A stretch of DNA of 64,000 nucleotides from an uncultured Bacteroidota bacterium (GCA_903829015.1 CAIKOJ010000026.1:32233-96232), one strand, 5' to 3'. Positions 16,210 through 26,080 are shown, counted from the stretch's first letter. Translations and numbers: made by a program. The notes: generated from the sequence alone by a model not told the origin.

Positions 16210-19200
16210 ATGAGAAAAATGTACAATTCCCTAAAAGTGCTGTTGATCCTATTACTGGGCGTTCACTTTAGCTCAGTTGCTCAAACTGTTTCATTTTCGT
16301 ACACCGGTGGCCCGCAAACTTACACTGTGCCGGCGGGCGTATCGGCAATCTCAGTTTTGGTGCAGGGTGCTGAAGGCGGTCTTAATTCTGATGAGCCCGA
16401 TTTTCCAGACGTAGCTGGTAGAGGTGGTTGCGTTCGTGCAATCATAGCAGTTACGCCGGGCCAAGTGCTTCAGATAAATGTTGGTGGTCGTGGTCAAAAT
16501 GGTACGGCTACAGCAGGAGGTGCTGGTGGCTACAACGGTGGCGGTGACGGTAGTTACGGCGTTGCCACTTATTCAGGTGGTGGTGGTGGTGGTGCTTCCG
16601 ATGTGAGGTTGTTCCCTTTCGCACCAGGCGACAGATTAGTTGTTGCTGGCGGCGGTGGCGGCGCTGGTTTGCAGTGTGGCGGTGATTTGGATCGTGGTGG
16701 AAATGGTGGTGCGAACATTGGTGGCACTACAGGTGAAGATGGTGTGGGTTGTGGTGCTACTACCGGCGGTGGCGGCGGTACTTCAGGGGCTTTTGGTGGT
16801 TTTGGCGGTATTTGTCCTTCTTGTGTTGGTTCACCGGGCAGTGATGGTACAATTACTGATGGTGGTGCAGGTGGTATTACTTCTGCCGGCGGCGGCGGTG
16901 GCGGTGGTTTTTATGGCGGCGGCGGTGGTCAGTTCAGCGGTGGTGGCGGTGGTGCCGATTACTTCGGTGCCCCCGGAGTTTCGTTGGTGAGTGAAACTCG
17001 CGGTTGCAGAACAGGCAATGGTTTAGTTACTGTTTCAGTATACTGTGTAGCTGGCACTATTAGTGGTGCAGATAATTTGTGTGTTGGTAGCTCTACTACT
17101 TTATCAGATGCAGCTCCAGGTGGCAGGTGGTTTAGTGGAGATCTTTCAAAAGCTACTATTGACACTTTTACTGGCTTGGTTACTGGTGTTGGCGCAGGCG
17201 TTGTTACAATAAGTTACGAAGTAATTGCTGGTATCCCTGGCTGCCGTGCAACAACACAGTTAACAGTCAATCCTGTTCCTGCTCCTATTTCTGGACCTTT
17301 CTTTGTATGTGAAGGATCTTCTATAGCATTTATTGACACTGATCCCGGAGGCACATGGTCTAGTGCCAACACTGCGATTGCTACAATTGGTTCGTCTACG
17401 GGCGTCATTGTTGGTGTTTCGGCCGGATCGGTTGACATTTCTTATACGTTTACAATTACCGGATGTGCTACTGTAAGAAGTCTGGTTGTAAACCCAAGAC
17501 CTTCAGCTATTGTAGGTACACCAGCCGTTTGCGAAGGATCGTGTGTTACACTCACCGATCCAGACCCGGGCGGCACATGGTCAAGTACGTCTACTGGTAC
17601 TGCTACCATTACAACGGGTGGTCTTGTATGTGGTGTTTCTGCTGGCATTAGTACGATTAGCTACATGATTGGTGTTTGTGCGGCTACCGTATCTTTTTCG
17701 GTCAACCCAAATCCTACTGTGCCTTCAGGTTCCGGTACGGTATGTATGGGTTCAAACATTACACTTACATCAACACCAGGCGGTGGTACATGGACGAGCG
17801 GTACACCCGGTGTGGCTACCATCGGCTCATCTGATGGTGTTGTAACTCCTGTCACTTGTCCGGGCAGTACTATCATTACTTACACATTGCCAACAACTTG
17901 CTCTCGTACAAGAACAATATCTACCAATTGTCTGCCTGCCGCAATTGGCGGTCCGTCAGTTGTTTGTGAGGGGTCAACTATAACCCTCACTGATGGTGTT
18001 TCAGGGTCTTGGTCTGTTGCGCCTACTACCGTTGCCACTGTTACTCCTGGTCCGGGTACAAGTACTACTTTAAGAGGCATGGGTATTATTGGAACCGGTG
18101 GTGTTGCTACTGTTACTTTTACCGCAACAAGTACGAGTTGTAGTGTAACGAGAACTGTTACAGTAAATCCACGTCCTGATACGATCAAGATGACCAATCC
18201 GGTATGTACTGGTAATTGCGTTGCTGTTTTGACCGGCCCAGCGGGTGGTACCTGGACTAGTGGTACACCTTCTGTAGGTGCAGTTGGCTCTGCCACCGAT
18301 TTCTGCGCAGTTGCTGCAGGTACTACCAATATCGTTTATACATTACCTGGCACAGGTTGCGCCAGATCGCTTATTGTTACAGTAAATACAACTCCACCCC
18401 CAATAACCGGTCCAACTCAGGTTTGTGTCGGACAAACTGTTACAAACGTTTGTGCTGTTGGTGGCGGTACTTGGACTGCTGTACCTGGTACGGGTTCTGT
18501 AACTATTGTTCCCGCTGGTACTTCTGTGGCAGTTACTGGGGCAACTGTTGGTACAGATACTTTGTTTTACAGGATGCCTACAGGTTGTTTCCAGAGTTTT
18601 GTAGACACAGTTATGCCTTTGCCGGATACAATTGTTGGTACACTTACCGCAATGTGTGAAGGTGATACTACTTACTTGACTGATGCCGTTACTGGCGGTG
18701 TTTGGTCCAGTAGCCTTACAGCTGTTGCTACAATCGGCTCTACTACCGGTATGGTTGTTGGTGTAGGTGGTGGTGTAGTTACCTTCACATATACAATTGG
18801 TTCCGGTTGTTATCAGACATATAACATGACAATTGTTGGTAAGCCGTCTGTAATTACAGGCCCGTTAAATGTTTGTACGGGTGCAGCCACATTCACACTT
18901 ACATCGGGCGGTGGTGCCGGTACATGGTCATGTACGCCATCTACGGTAGCTACAATAACTGCGGGAACAGGGGATGTTACGGCCGTTGGGCCAGGTACGG
19001 CAACTGTATGCTATACTTTTGTCGCTGCGCCTGGTTGTTTCAGATGCACGACTTTAAATGTAAATCCAAACCCAACAAGTATTTCAGGTCCTAACACTGT
19101 TTGTGTCGGCAGTCAGGTAGCAGAAACATCTTCTCCTGGTGGTGGTAACTGGACGTTTACTAATCCTAATGCAACAGTCGTTATAGGTACTGGTATTGTA

Positions 19201-21426
19201 ACTGGCGTTACTCCCGGCAATGATACACTCATTTATACATTGCCTACAGGTTGTGCCGTAAGAAAACCAATGGTGGTAGTCGCGTCACCAAATCCTATTA
19301 CTTTCACTACACTTAATATTTGTCAGGGACAAACGCTAACGTTAACCGAAACAACTCCAGGTGGAACATGGTCTTCCGCCAACACTGCTGTGGGTACTAT
19401 TTCACCTACCACTGGAACTACTACTGTCGTTGCCGGTGTTGGCCCAGGTACTGATACTATCAGATATACAAATGGTAGTGGATGTTCACGATTTGTAGTC
19501 GTGACCGTTACTGCATTCTCAACTGCAATAACTGGTCCATCAAGCGCTTGTATGGGTTCAACAATTACACTTTCGGAAGCTCCTGCAGTTGGAACTTGGT
19601 CTAGCTCACCCACAACTGTTGCTACCGTTGGTGCAGGTCCATCTACTACTACAATTGTAACTCCTGTGAGTACAGGTACGGTTACAGTTACATTTAATAA
19701 TGGAGGTTGTGCAATTTCAAAAGTGATCACCGTTAACCCAACACCAATTGCAGCTATTACACCACTTGGCCCTACGGACCTTTGTCCGGGCAATGTAGTG
19801 GCACTTACTGCCACTACAGGTGTCGGTTATACTTACGTTTGGCGTAACCCGGGTGTAATTGCAGGTGCAACTTCATCTAGTTATGTAACTGGTGTTGCAG
19901 GTAACTATTTTGTAGTAGTTACGCTGGGGCCTTGCTCGGCTACTTCGTCTAATCAGCCAGTTACTGTTAATCCGGTTATTGCAGGTATTTCACCTACAAC
20001 TCTGGTTACATGTGCAAGTTCAATGCCTACTTTGAACGCTACACCTACAGGAGCCGGTATCACTTACCAGTGGCTGTTTGGTGGGGTGCCGATAGTAGGT
20101 GCGGTTGGCGCAACTTATACACCTACTCTTTCGGGTACTTATACAGTTAAGGTGACTAACGTATTTGGTTGCTGGAGTATTTCTCCAACATCTACAGTCA
20201 CACTTCTTTCTTCTCCTCCATCTACAATTACCGTTACCGGGTCATTATCATTCTGTGCTGGTGGCAGCGTTACACTTACGGGTAACCCTGGAACAGGGCT
20301 AACTTACCAATGGAAATTGGGAGGTCTTCCTATCGCAGGTGCAACTAATATTACTCACGTTGCCACGTTGGCAGGAACGTATACTTTGTTGGTCTCTAAC
20401 TCTGGTTGCGGCACTACATCGGCACCGGTTACAGTTACTGTCAATCCGGCGCCACCTGCTACTATCGTAGCTGCCGGAGATACCGTGTTCTGTACAGGTG
20501 GAAACGTGATACTAGCTGCTCCAGCGGGTGCTTATACCTACCAGTGGTACAAGGCAGGTGTTGTAATTCCTGGGGCAACAAATGTTACTTACACTGCTAC
20601 TACAACCGGTAGTTACAAGGTCAAGGTAACCTCTATTGTAGGTGGTTGTACAGCAATGTCTATTGCTAAGAATGTAACTGCTGTTTCGGCACCACTTGTT
20701 TCACCCCTTTCAGCTACTTCCTTCTGCTGGGGTGGCAGTGTTTCACTTTCAGCCATTGTTGTTGCTGGTGCCGGTCCGATAGCCTACCAGTGGTTTAAGA
20801 ACGGTGTGGCAATAGTGGGTGCTACTACAGCTACCTATGTGGCTCGACATACCGGATTGTACTCAGTGATGATCACAGTTGGTACACTGTCTACATGTAG
20901 TATATTCAGTGCCAGCACATCCGTTACCGAGTGGCCTTTACCAAATCCTCTGGTTTCTTTCGATGGTGTTTACTTGAGTACCAGCACTTTCGTTTCTTAC
21001 CAATGGTACAAGAACTCTGTTGTGATACCTGGTGCTACTTCATTCAGATGTCGTAATACAGGCCTAGGTAGCTATACTGTTATCGTTACAGATATTCATG
21101 GTTGTCAGTCAGTGTCTCCGGCATATGTGGTCACACACATCACTCCCGGACCACCAGAGCCTACAGCTACCAATGGATTGGTGGACATCACAATTAGTGG
21201 TGATATCAGAATATTCCCGAACCCAGCTCAGAACATGATTCACATCGAATCAGAGAACGTTGTTCGTGCTGTTATTACAAGCCTGGACGGAAGAATAGTG
21301 ATAGATATGCCAGAGGCGAAAGATGTAAGCATTAGCGGTATTGCTGATGGCATTTACCTCGTTAAATTGTACAATACTGTTGGAACTCTTGTGAAGACTG
21401 AGAAATTAGTGAAGGCCTCTAACTAG
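16210..21426 (+). CDS. Giant T9SS surface protein: Gly-rich domain plus 18 Ig-like repeats
   Basis: A predicted 1738-residue secreted adhesin-like protein. A signal peptide (MRKMYNSLKVLLILLLGVHFSSVAQ) is followed by a glycine-rich domain (about 26-280) opening with YTVPAGVSAISVLVQGA, then twelve BIG2-like repeats of about 70-80 residues ('I.GP..VC.GS.....D..PGGTWSS....AT.......G...G...I.YT...GC'), then six Ig-like repeats with YQW cores. The C-terminal 75 residues (from GDIRIFPNPAQNMIHI) form a type A T9SS sorting domain. Most repeats carry two cysteines at fixed places, suggesting a disulfide each. An in-frame TTG at 16066 would add 48 residues before the signal peptide, so ATG 16210 is preferred. 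Codons are strongly T-ending compared with neighbours. Confidence 0.88.
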   Translation: MRKMYNSLKVLLILLLGVHFSSVAQTVSFSYTGGPQTYTVPAGVSAISVLVQGAEGGLNSDEPDFPDVAGRGGCVRAIIAVTPGQVLQINVGGRGQNGTATAGGAGGYNGGGDGSYGVATYSGGGGGGASDVRLFPFAPGDRLVVAGGGGGAGLQCGGDLDRGGNGGANIGGTTGEDGVGCGATTGGGGGTSGAFGGFGGICPSCVGSPGSDGTITDGGAGGITSAGGGGGGGFYGGGGGQFSGGGGGADYFGAPGVSLVSETRGCRTGNGLVTVSVYCVAGTISGADNLCVGSSTTLSDAAPGGRWFSGDLSKATIDTFTGLVTGVGAGVVTISYEVIAGIPGCRATTQLTVNPVPAPISGPFFVCEGSSIAFIDTDPGGTWSSANTAIATIGSSTGVIVGVSAGSVDISYTFTITGCATVRSLVVNPRPSAIVGTPAVCEGSCVTLTDPDPGGTWSSTSTGTATITTGGLVCGVSAGISTISYMIGVCAATVSFSVNPNPTVPSGSGTVCMGSNITLTSTPGGGTWTSGTPGVATIGSSDGVVTPVTCPGSTIITYTLPTTCSRTRTISTNCLPAAIGGPSVVCEGSTITLTDGVSGSWSVAPTTVATVTPGPGTSTTLRGMGIIGTGGVATVTFTATSTSCSVTRTVTVNPRPDTIKMTNPVCTGNCVAVLTGPAGGTWTSGTPSVGAVGSATDFCAVAAGTTNIVYTLPGTGCARSLIVTVNTTPPPITGPTQVCVGQTVTNVCAVGGGTWTAVPGTGSVTIVPAGTSVAVTGATVGTDTLFYRMPTGCFQSFVDTVMPLPDTIVGTLTAMCEGDTTYLTDAVTGGVWSSSLTAVATIGSTTGMVVGVGGGVVTFTYTIGSGCYQTYNMTIVGKPSVITGPLNVCTGAATFTLTSGGGAGTWSCTPSTVATITAGTGDVTAVGPGTATVCYTFVAAPGCFRCTTLNVNPNPTSISGPNTVCVGSQVAETSSPGGGNWTFTNPNATVVIGTGIVTGVTPGNDTLIYTLPTGCAVRKPMVVVASPNPITFTTLNICQGQTLTLTETTPGGTWSSANTAVGTISPTTGTTTVVAGVGPGTDTIRYTNGSGCSRFVVVTVTAFSTAITGPSSACMGSTITLSEAPAVGTWSSSPTTVATVGAGPSTTTIVTPVSTGTVTVTFNNGGCAISKVITVNPTPIAAITPLGPTDLCPGNVVALTATTGVGYTYVWRNPGVIAGATSSSYVTGVAGNYFVVVTLGPCSATSSNQPVTVNPVIAGISPTTLVTCASSMPTLNATPTGAGITYQWLFGGVPIVGAVGATYTPTLSGTYTVKVTNVFGCWSISPTSTVTLLSSPPSTITVTGSLSFCAGGSVTLTGNPGTGLTYQWKLGGLPIAGATNITHVATLAGTYTLLVSNSGCGTTSAPVTVTVNPAPPATIVAAGDTVFCTGGNVILAAPAGAYTYQWYKAGVVIPGATNVTYTATTTGSYKVKVTSIVGGCTAMSIAKNVTAVSAPLVSPLSATSFCWGGSVSLSAIVVAGAGPIAYQWFKNGVAIVGATTATYVARHTGLYSVMITVGTLSTCSIFSASTSVTEWPLPNPLVSFDGVYLSTSTFVSYQWYKNSVVIPGATSFRCRNTGLGSYTVIVTDIHGCQSVSPAYVVTHITPGPPEPTATNGLVDITISGDIRIFPNPAQNMIHIESENVVRAVITSLDGRIVIDMPEAKDVSISGIADGIYLVKLYNTVGTLVKTEKLVKASN

Positions 21427-21458
21427 CCTCATTTACAGGTTCGTTCCATACAAAATAT

Positions 21459-21499
21459 AAAACCGGCTGTTCAGTTGCTGAACAGCCGGTTTTATTTTA
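21459..21499. terminator. Strong bidirectional terminator between the giant gene and pdxA
   Basis: A perfect 16-base stem (21459-21474 with 21478-21493) around TTG. T-rich tails on both sides let it serve the plus-strand giant gene and the minus-strand pepA-pdxA unit. Confidence 0.92.
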
Positions 21500-21552
21500 G
21501 GCTTACTCAAAAAAAAAGAGAGAAGCTTTTGAACTTCTCTGTTTTTTATCTT

Positions 21553-22641
21553 TTAGGCGGTAACATTTTCGTCTTTAACCTCCCTTTCTTTTTCTACTCG
21601 TCCTCGTCTCAGTGGATTTGCTGTGTTAGCTGCGTATCCATTTCGTTGATTGTACAGGTCGATACAACGGAATATCGCTTCGCGAAAAGAATCTGGTTCT
21701 GCCAGATTTTTCCCCGCAATATCAAATGCTGTGCCATGATCCGGTGATGTCCTGATCACACTTAATCCGGCTGAATAGTTCACTCCTTCGCCCATTGCCA
21801 ATGCCTTAAAAGCTACCAGCCCCTGATCATGATACATTGCCAGCACCGCATCAAACTCAGCATAATGTCCTCTCGCAAAAAATGAGTCAGCGCTATATGG
21901 TCCGAATACCAGTGTGTTATTTTGTTTTGCCTGCTCTATCGCAGGCTTTATTATTGTCTGTTCTTCCGTGCCGATCTGCCCTTCATCTCCGGCATGTGGG
22001 TTTAGTCCCAGCACTGCTATCTTCGGCTTGTCTATACCAAAATCCCTTATCAGTGAATCCTTAAGCACAGCCAGTTTAGATACGATCAGGTCTTTCGTTA
22101 TAGCAGATGCAACTTTTGATATTGGAATGTGTTCCGTTGCCAGAGCTACTCTAAGATTGTCACTGAAAAGGATCATCACTACTTCTTTTGCACCAAACTT
22201 CTCTTTAAAAAATGGGGTATGGCCGGTAAAAGGAAAATCTGGAAGATTGGTATTGCTTTTATGTATCGGTGCTGTTACTATACCGTCCAGCTCACCGTCT
22301 TTAAGGCATTGTGTTGCTACCATCAGTGATCGTACAGCATATTTGCCTGCGGCATCAGTCAAAACCCCGGGTTGTATTGGCACTTCTTCCTCCCAGCAAT
22401 TAAATATGTTCACCTGCTTGGGGTTGAGCTTAGTCATGTCTTTCGTACTCGAAAAATTGATAGCATGCTCAGTTACTATCTTGCGGTAATAGTTGATCAC
22501 CTTATTAGATGCAAATATTACTGGGGTGCAAATATCCAGCATCCTGCTGTCAGCAAATGTTTTTATGATTACCTCTAGTCCTATTCCGTTCAGGTCTCCG
22601 GTGGTAATACCTATAACAGGCTTTTGATTATTTACTTGCAT
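21553..22641 (-). CDS. pdxA: 4-hydroxythreonine-4-phosphate dehydrogenase
   Basis: PdxA oxidises 4-phosphohydroxy-L-threonine with NAD in the DXP-dependent route to pyridoxal phosphate. The 362-residue protein has the family opening ITTGDLNGIGLEV and the three metal-binding histidines: His171 (ATEHIP), His216 (NPHAGD) and His271 (MYHDQG). The last two are exactly 45 and 100 residues after the first, as in E. coli PdxA. SPDHGTAFDIAG is also present. The lysine/glutamate-rich tail is a few residues longer than usual. It starts 13 bases after the aminopeptidase stop codon, so the two are probably one transcript, ended by the 21459-21499 terminator. Confidence 0.96.
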   Translation of the reverse strand: MQVNNQKPVIGITTGDLNGIGLEVIIKTFADSRMLDICTPVIFASNKVINYYRKIVTEHAINFSSTKDMTKLNPKQVNIFNCWEEEVPIQPGVLTDAAGKYAVRSLMVATQCLKDGELDGIVTAPIHKSNTNLPDFPFTGHTPFFKEKFGAKEVVMILFSDNLRVALATEHIPISKVASAITKDLIVSKLAVLKDSLIRDFGIDKPKIAVLGLNPHAGDEGQIGTEEQTIIKPAIEQAKQNNTLVFGPYSADSFFARGHYAEFDAVLAMYHDQGLVAFKALAMGEGVNYSAGLSVIRTSPDHGTAFDIAGKNLAEPDSFREAIFRCIDLYNQRNGYAANTANPLRRGRVEKEREVKDENVTA

Positions 22642-22654
22642 GTTCGTTATTTAT

Positions 22655-24091
22655 TTAAGCTTTACCATAATGCAGCAGAAAATCCAGCAGCATTCTAATC
22701 CCGTATCCAGTGCCGCCTACAGGCAGATATCCTTTTTTCGATGTAGCAAACGATACTCCGGCAATGTCAAAGTGCATCCACGGATAGTCCACAAAATGCT
22801 CCAGGAATTTTCCGGCAGTAATTGCGCCTCCGTTTGCACCACCTACGTTCTTTATGTCAGCCACATCCGATTTTATCTGGTCGCCATATTCATCCCACAG
22901 AGGGTATTCTACCAGTCGCTCATATTGTGCGAAACCACTTTCTCTGAATGTCTGTTTCGTTTTTTCATCAGCTGTACCCATACATACTATTCCATGCTCA
23001 CCCACAGCTGCCGATGCTGCTCCGGTTAGCGTAGCAAAATCAACTACCAGTTCGGGTTTGTATCGCTTCGCCCAATGTAGCGCATCTGCCAGAAGCATCC
23101 TTCCCTCAGCATCGGTGTTCAGAACTTCTACTGTCTTACCGCTGTACATTTTGATGATATCACCGGGCACATACGCATTTTCTCCAGGACGATTGTCCGT
23201 TGCTGGCACCAGAGCTATTACGTGCAATGGTAGTTTCAGTTTAGCTATTGCATACATGGTGCAACTCACCAGCGCAGCACCGCTCATGTCGCTTTTCATG
23301 CGGTCCATTGAGTTAAGTGTCGGTTTCAACGATACTCCACCGGTATCATATACAACCCCCTTGCCGACAAGAACTATTGGTTTTTTATTCAATGCTTTTC
23401 CAGGCTTGTATTCCATCACAGTAAATGTGGGAGGTTGTTGGCTTCCCAGATTTACAGCCAGTAGGCCACCCATTTTCTCCTTCTCTATTTGTGCCTTGCC
23501 TAGTGTAGTTACTTTAAAGCCTGCTTCTTTGCCTAGTGCTGCTATTTCTTTCGCCAATTGCTGTGCCGATAGGAAGTTGAGTGGCTCGTTAACTAGTGTA
23601 CGTGCTTTATATACAGCAGAGATGGTAGCACCGAGTTGACTCAACTCTTTTACGGTTATTGAATCTTTTGTAAAAGAAATTGTTTGAAGCGCATGGGTTA
23701 TTTTAGCAGCGTCTGTGCGGTATTTCAGAAACTGGTAGTTAGCCAGTGCTATACCTTCTGCCAGTTGTATGCCTGCAAATCCCATTCCGCTTAGGTTCGA
23801 GATGGTCACCTCTTTGGCCTTGTTTTTATTGCAAATGGCCTGAAATTCAGCCCCCGATTTCCTGCAGGCTTCTCTTGTCAGCCATTCCGTTTTTTTACTC
23901 TTCAGCAGGTATATGTAAATGAAGCGGCCATATTGGTTGATAGTGGCAGTAGTTTGCTCTTCTGCGAATATACCTTTTACAAATGCGGCTTCTGCATCAG
24001 TGATGCCGGACACTTTGGTGAGTTTAGCAGCGTCGTCTACTATATATATGTGGTGTTTGGCTTCTCCTTTTTGCAGTATTTTAAATTCCAT
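22655..24091 (-). CDS. pepA: Leucyl aminopeptidase (M17)
   Basis: A cytosolic di-zinc aminopeptidase of 478 residues. The M17 core is intact: Lys244 and Asp249 in VGKGVVYDTGG, Lys256, Asp268 in KSDMSG, and Asp327, Glu329 and Arg331 in NTDAEGRM. The usual motif ends in RL; here it is RM, a mild change. LVPATDNRPGENAYVPGD and FATLTGA are also conserved. The N-terminal domain (about 1-150) is divergent, as is usual for the family. It is the first gene of a two-gene unit with pdxA. The signature matches all M17 members, so the exact substrate preference is not determined. Confidence 0.95.
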   Translation of the reverse strand: MEFKILQKGEAKHHIYIVDDAAKLTKVSGITDAEAAFVKGIFAEEQTTATINQYGRFIYIYLLKSKKTEWLTREACRKSGAEFQAICNKNKAKEVTISNLSGMGFAGIQLAEGIALANYQFLKYRTDAAKITHALQTISFTKDSITVKELSQLGATISAVYKARTLVNEPLNFLSAQQLAKEIAALGKEAGFKVTTLGKAQIEKEKMGGLLAVNLGSQQPPTFTVMEYKPGKALNKKPIVLVGKGVVYDTGGVSLKPTLNSMDRMKSDMSGAALVSCTMYAIAKLKLPLHVIALVPATDNRPGENAYVPGDIIKMYSGKTVEVLNTDAEGRMLLADALHWAKRYKPELVVDFATLTGAASAAVGEHGIVCMGTADEKTKQTFRESGFAQYERLVEYPLWDEYGDQIKSDVADIKNVGGANGGAITAGKFLEHFVDYPWMHFDIAGVSFATSKKGYLPVGGTGYGIRMLLDFLLHYGKA

Positions 24092-24136
24092 GCGATAACT
24101 TTAAATGAATGTGCGAAGGTAATGTAAATCAATTTT

Positions 24137-24197
24137 AAAAAGCCCGCTCTTGCAAAAACTAATCAGCTAACTTTGTCCGTCTTACAGCGGGCTTTTT
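24137..24197 (+). repeat. 12-base inverted repeat enclosing the rsmA promoter
   Basis: AAAAAGCCCGCT (24137-24148) and AGCGGGCTTTTT (24186-24197) are perfect complements 37 bases apart, and a -7 box lies inside the loop. A transcript passing through from upstream would meet a terminator-like hairpin with a T tail, while RNA started at the inner promoter would lack the left arm. It may insulate rsmA from read-through or act as an operator. Confidence 0.7.
24168..24175 (+). promoter_or_regulatory. Predicted -7 box for rsmA
   Basis: TAACTTTG, an exact match, 65 bases before the rsmA start. A TTG at 24150-24152 lies only 15 bases upstream, shorter than usual. Confidence 0.5.
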
Positions 24198-24240
24198 ATA
24201 CCGCAGTACAATTTGTAATTCTTGCAATTAAAATATCTAT

Positions 24241-25035
24241 ATGGCCGGCAACAGCAATCAGGGTAACTCTTATGGAAGGCTTAAAAAAAGCCTTGGCCAG
24301 CATTTTTTGCACGACGAAAATGTTTGCCGCAAAATTGCCGGGGAGCTCACTCTTTCGCCACAGTTGAATTTGCTGGAAGTTGGGCCGGGCGGAGGCGCAC
24401 TGACCAAGTATTTGTTGCCACTTGAAGATGTGAACTACAAAGCAATTGAAATAGACAAGGAAAAGGTGGATTTTCTTGAAAAGACATATCCTGCAATAAA
24501 GGGGAGGATCATTTTGCAGGACATACTAAAAGCAGAGATGCCCTTTACTGATAAATTCTCTGTGATTGGCAATTTCCCCTACAACATTTCATCACCTATT
24601 ATGTTCGTAATGCTCGACTGGGAGCCACATGTAACCGAGGTTATTGGCATGTTTCAGAAAGAAGTGGCAATGCGGATAGCATCTGGCCCGGGTTCTAAAG
24701 ATTACGGTATTTTAAGCGTGCTCATGCAGGCTTTTTTTAAAGTCGAATATTTGATGGACGTACATGAAAACTGCTTTACTCCACCACCCAAAGTGAAGAG
24801 TGGTGTACTGCGTTTCACAAACACAAATAATCCATTTGGTATCACTGACAAAAGAAGGTTTAAGATTTTGGTGAAGGCAGCTTTTAATCAGCGTAGAAAA
24901 ACACTACGCAATGCTTTAAAAAGCACCCTCTCTCCCGAGGCACTGTCTGGACCACTTATGGATAAGCGAGCCGAACAGCTTTCTGTAGAGGATTTTGTAT
25001 CACTCGACAAAGCAATGACCTCGCTCAACGCATGA
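24241..25035 (+). CDS. rsmA: 16S rRNA (adenine(1518)-N6/(1519)-N6)-dimethyltransferase
   Basis: RsmA (KsgA) dimethylates two adjacent adenines in the 3' terminal helix of 16S rRNA using S-adenosylmethionine, a late check in 30S assembly. The 264-residue protein has KKSLGQHFLHDENV (15-28), the SAM-binding LEVGPGGGALT (45-55), the acidic AIEID (68-72) and the catalytic NFPYNISSP (111-119). The C-terminal helical domain includes FNQRRKTLRNALK. A predicted promoter sits inside an inverted repeat upstream. The next gene, a dehydrogenase, follows 73 bases later on the same strand with its own -7 box. Confidence 0.96.
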   Translation: MAGNSNQGNSYGRLKKSLGQHFLHDENVCRKIAGELTLSPQLNLLEVGPGGGALTKYLLPLEDVNYKAIEIDKEKVDFLEKTYPAIKGRIILQDILKAEMPFTDKFSVIGNFPYNISSPIMFVMLDWEPHVTEVIGMFQKEVAMRIASGPGSKDYGILSVLMQAFFKVEYLMDVHENCFTPPPKVKSGVLRFTNTNNPFGITDKRRFKILVKAAFNQRRKTLRNALKSTLSPEALSGPLMDKRAEQLSVEDFVSLDKAMTSLNA

Positions 25036-25072
25036 ACAGGCTTGGATTTATAAACCCAAAGCATTGATTTAT

Positions 25073-25080
25073 TAAATTTG
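25073..25080 (+). promoter_or_regulatory. Predicted -7 box for the dehydrogenase gene
   Basis: TAAATTTG, an exact TAnnTTTG match, 28 bases before the start codon. No -33 element is evident. Confidence 0.45.
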
Positions 25081-25108
25081 CCCTTATTCAAAATTCTCAT
25101 TTAAGATC

Positions 25109-26080
25109 ATGCAGCACAGCCGGGATATTCTTACGGGTCCATGCATAGGTAAGGTGCTCATTGCTGCACCAGTTCATCCTATACTCCTGCAAGGTCTTGC
25201 AGATCGGGGTTGCAGCTTTGTTGTACGCGAAAATATAACACAGTCCGAAGCCTTTACCTTAATAGCAGATTGCGTTGGCGTCATAACTTCTACTCGTATT
25301 CAGTTGAACAAAGAATTGATGGATGCAGCTCCCTGCTTGAAATGGATCGGAAGAATGGGATCTGGTATGGAGGTCGTCGACACTAATTATGCTGCGCAAA
25401 AAAACATCACAGTTGTTGCTAGTCCAGAAGGGAATTGTAATGCTGTTGCAGAGCATGCTTTGGGTATGTTGTTGACACTATTGCACAAAATAGCCTGGAG
25501 TCATACCGAAATGATAAATGGAATTTGGCATCGGGACGAAAACAGGGGTAGTGAGCTCGAAAAGCAAACTGTTGGTATTATTGGTTACGGTCACACCGGA
25601 GCTGCTTTTGCAAAGAAATTGTCCGGAATGGATGTTGGTATCATGGCATATGATAAGTATGCTCCCGAAAAAATACCTTCGTATATAAAAAAATGCACCC
25701 ATATCGATGAGATTTTTGATGAAACAAATATTATTAGTTTTCATGTTCCGTTGCAAGAAGATACATTGCAATATTTTAACGATGATTTTCTAAAAAACAT
25801 GAAGAACGAATTTATATTAATAAATACGTCTCGCGGAAAAGTTGTAAACATTGCTACCGTTTTGGGCGGTTTGGCATCAGGGAAAATTAAAGGAGCATGT
25901 TTAGATGTATTCGAAGTTGAGCCTATCAGCGGCTTGGATCCCTTTACTGGCAAGCTTTTAGAAGCACAGTTGCTCCAACCAAATCTGATTGTCACCCCCC
26001 ATATTGCGGGATATACTTTCGAAGCATTATACAAAATGAGCAAGGTTATTTTTGATAAGCTTACGGGTAAATACCAATAG
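25109..26080 (+). CDS. D-2-hydroxyacid dehydrogenase (phosphoglycerate dehydrogenase-like)
   Basis: An NAD-dependent oxidoreductase of 323 residues. The Rossmann fingerprint GYGHTG is at 159-164. The family's catalytic trio is present: Arg242 in INTSRGK, Glu271 in VFEVEP and His298 in TPHIAG. GRMGSGMEVVD near 81-91 and the overall pattern are closest to 3-phosphoglycerate dehydrogenases without the ACT regulatory domain, so a role in serine synthesis is likely. Other 2-hydroxyacid dehydrogenases of similar length cannot be excluded. No serC or serB is nearby. It follows rsmA on the plus strand, and a 230-base AT-rich gap separates it from the TonB receptor gene. Confidence 0.88.
   Translation: MQHSRDILTGPCIGKVLIAAPVHPILLQGLADRGCSFVVRENITQSEAFTLIADCVGVITSTRIQLNKELMDAAPCLKWIGRMGSGMEVVDTNYAAQKNITVVASPEGNCNAVAEHALGMLLTLLHKIAWSHTEMINGIWHRDENRGSELEKQTVGIIGYGHTGAAFAKKLSGMDVGIMAYDKYAPEKIPSYIKKCTHIDEIFDETNIISFHVPLQEDTLQYFNDDFLKNMKNEFILINTSRGKVVNIATVLGGLASGKIKGACLDVFEVEPISGLDPFTGKLLEAQLLQPNLIVTPHIAGYTFEALYKMSKVIFDKLTGKYQ

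Noticed and set aside
17041..19760. Regular spacing of similar sequence, at first suggestive of a CRISPR-like array
   Set aside because: The period is over 200 bases, in frame and encodes protein repeats; there are no short identical repeats with unique spacers.
16640..19814. Several open frames on both strands inside the giant Ig-repeat gene
   Set aside because: They recur with the 70-80-residue repeat period of the real gene and their products are repetitive, low-complexity peptides; they are shadows of repeated codons.
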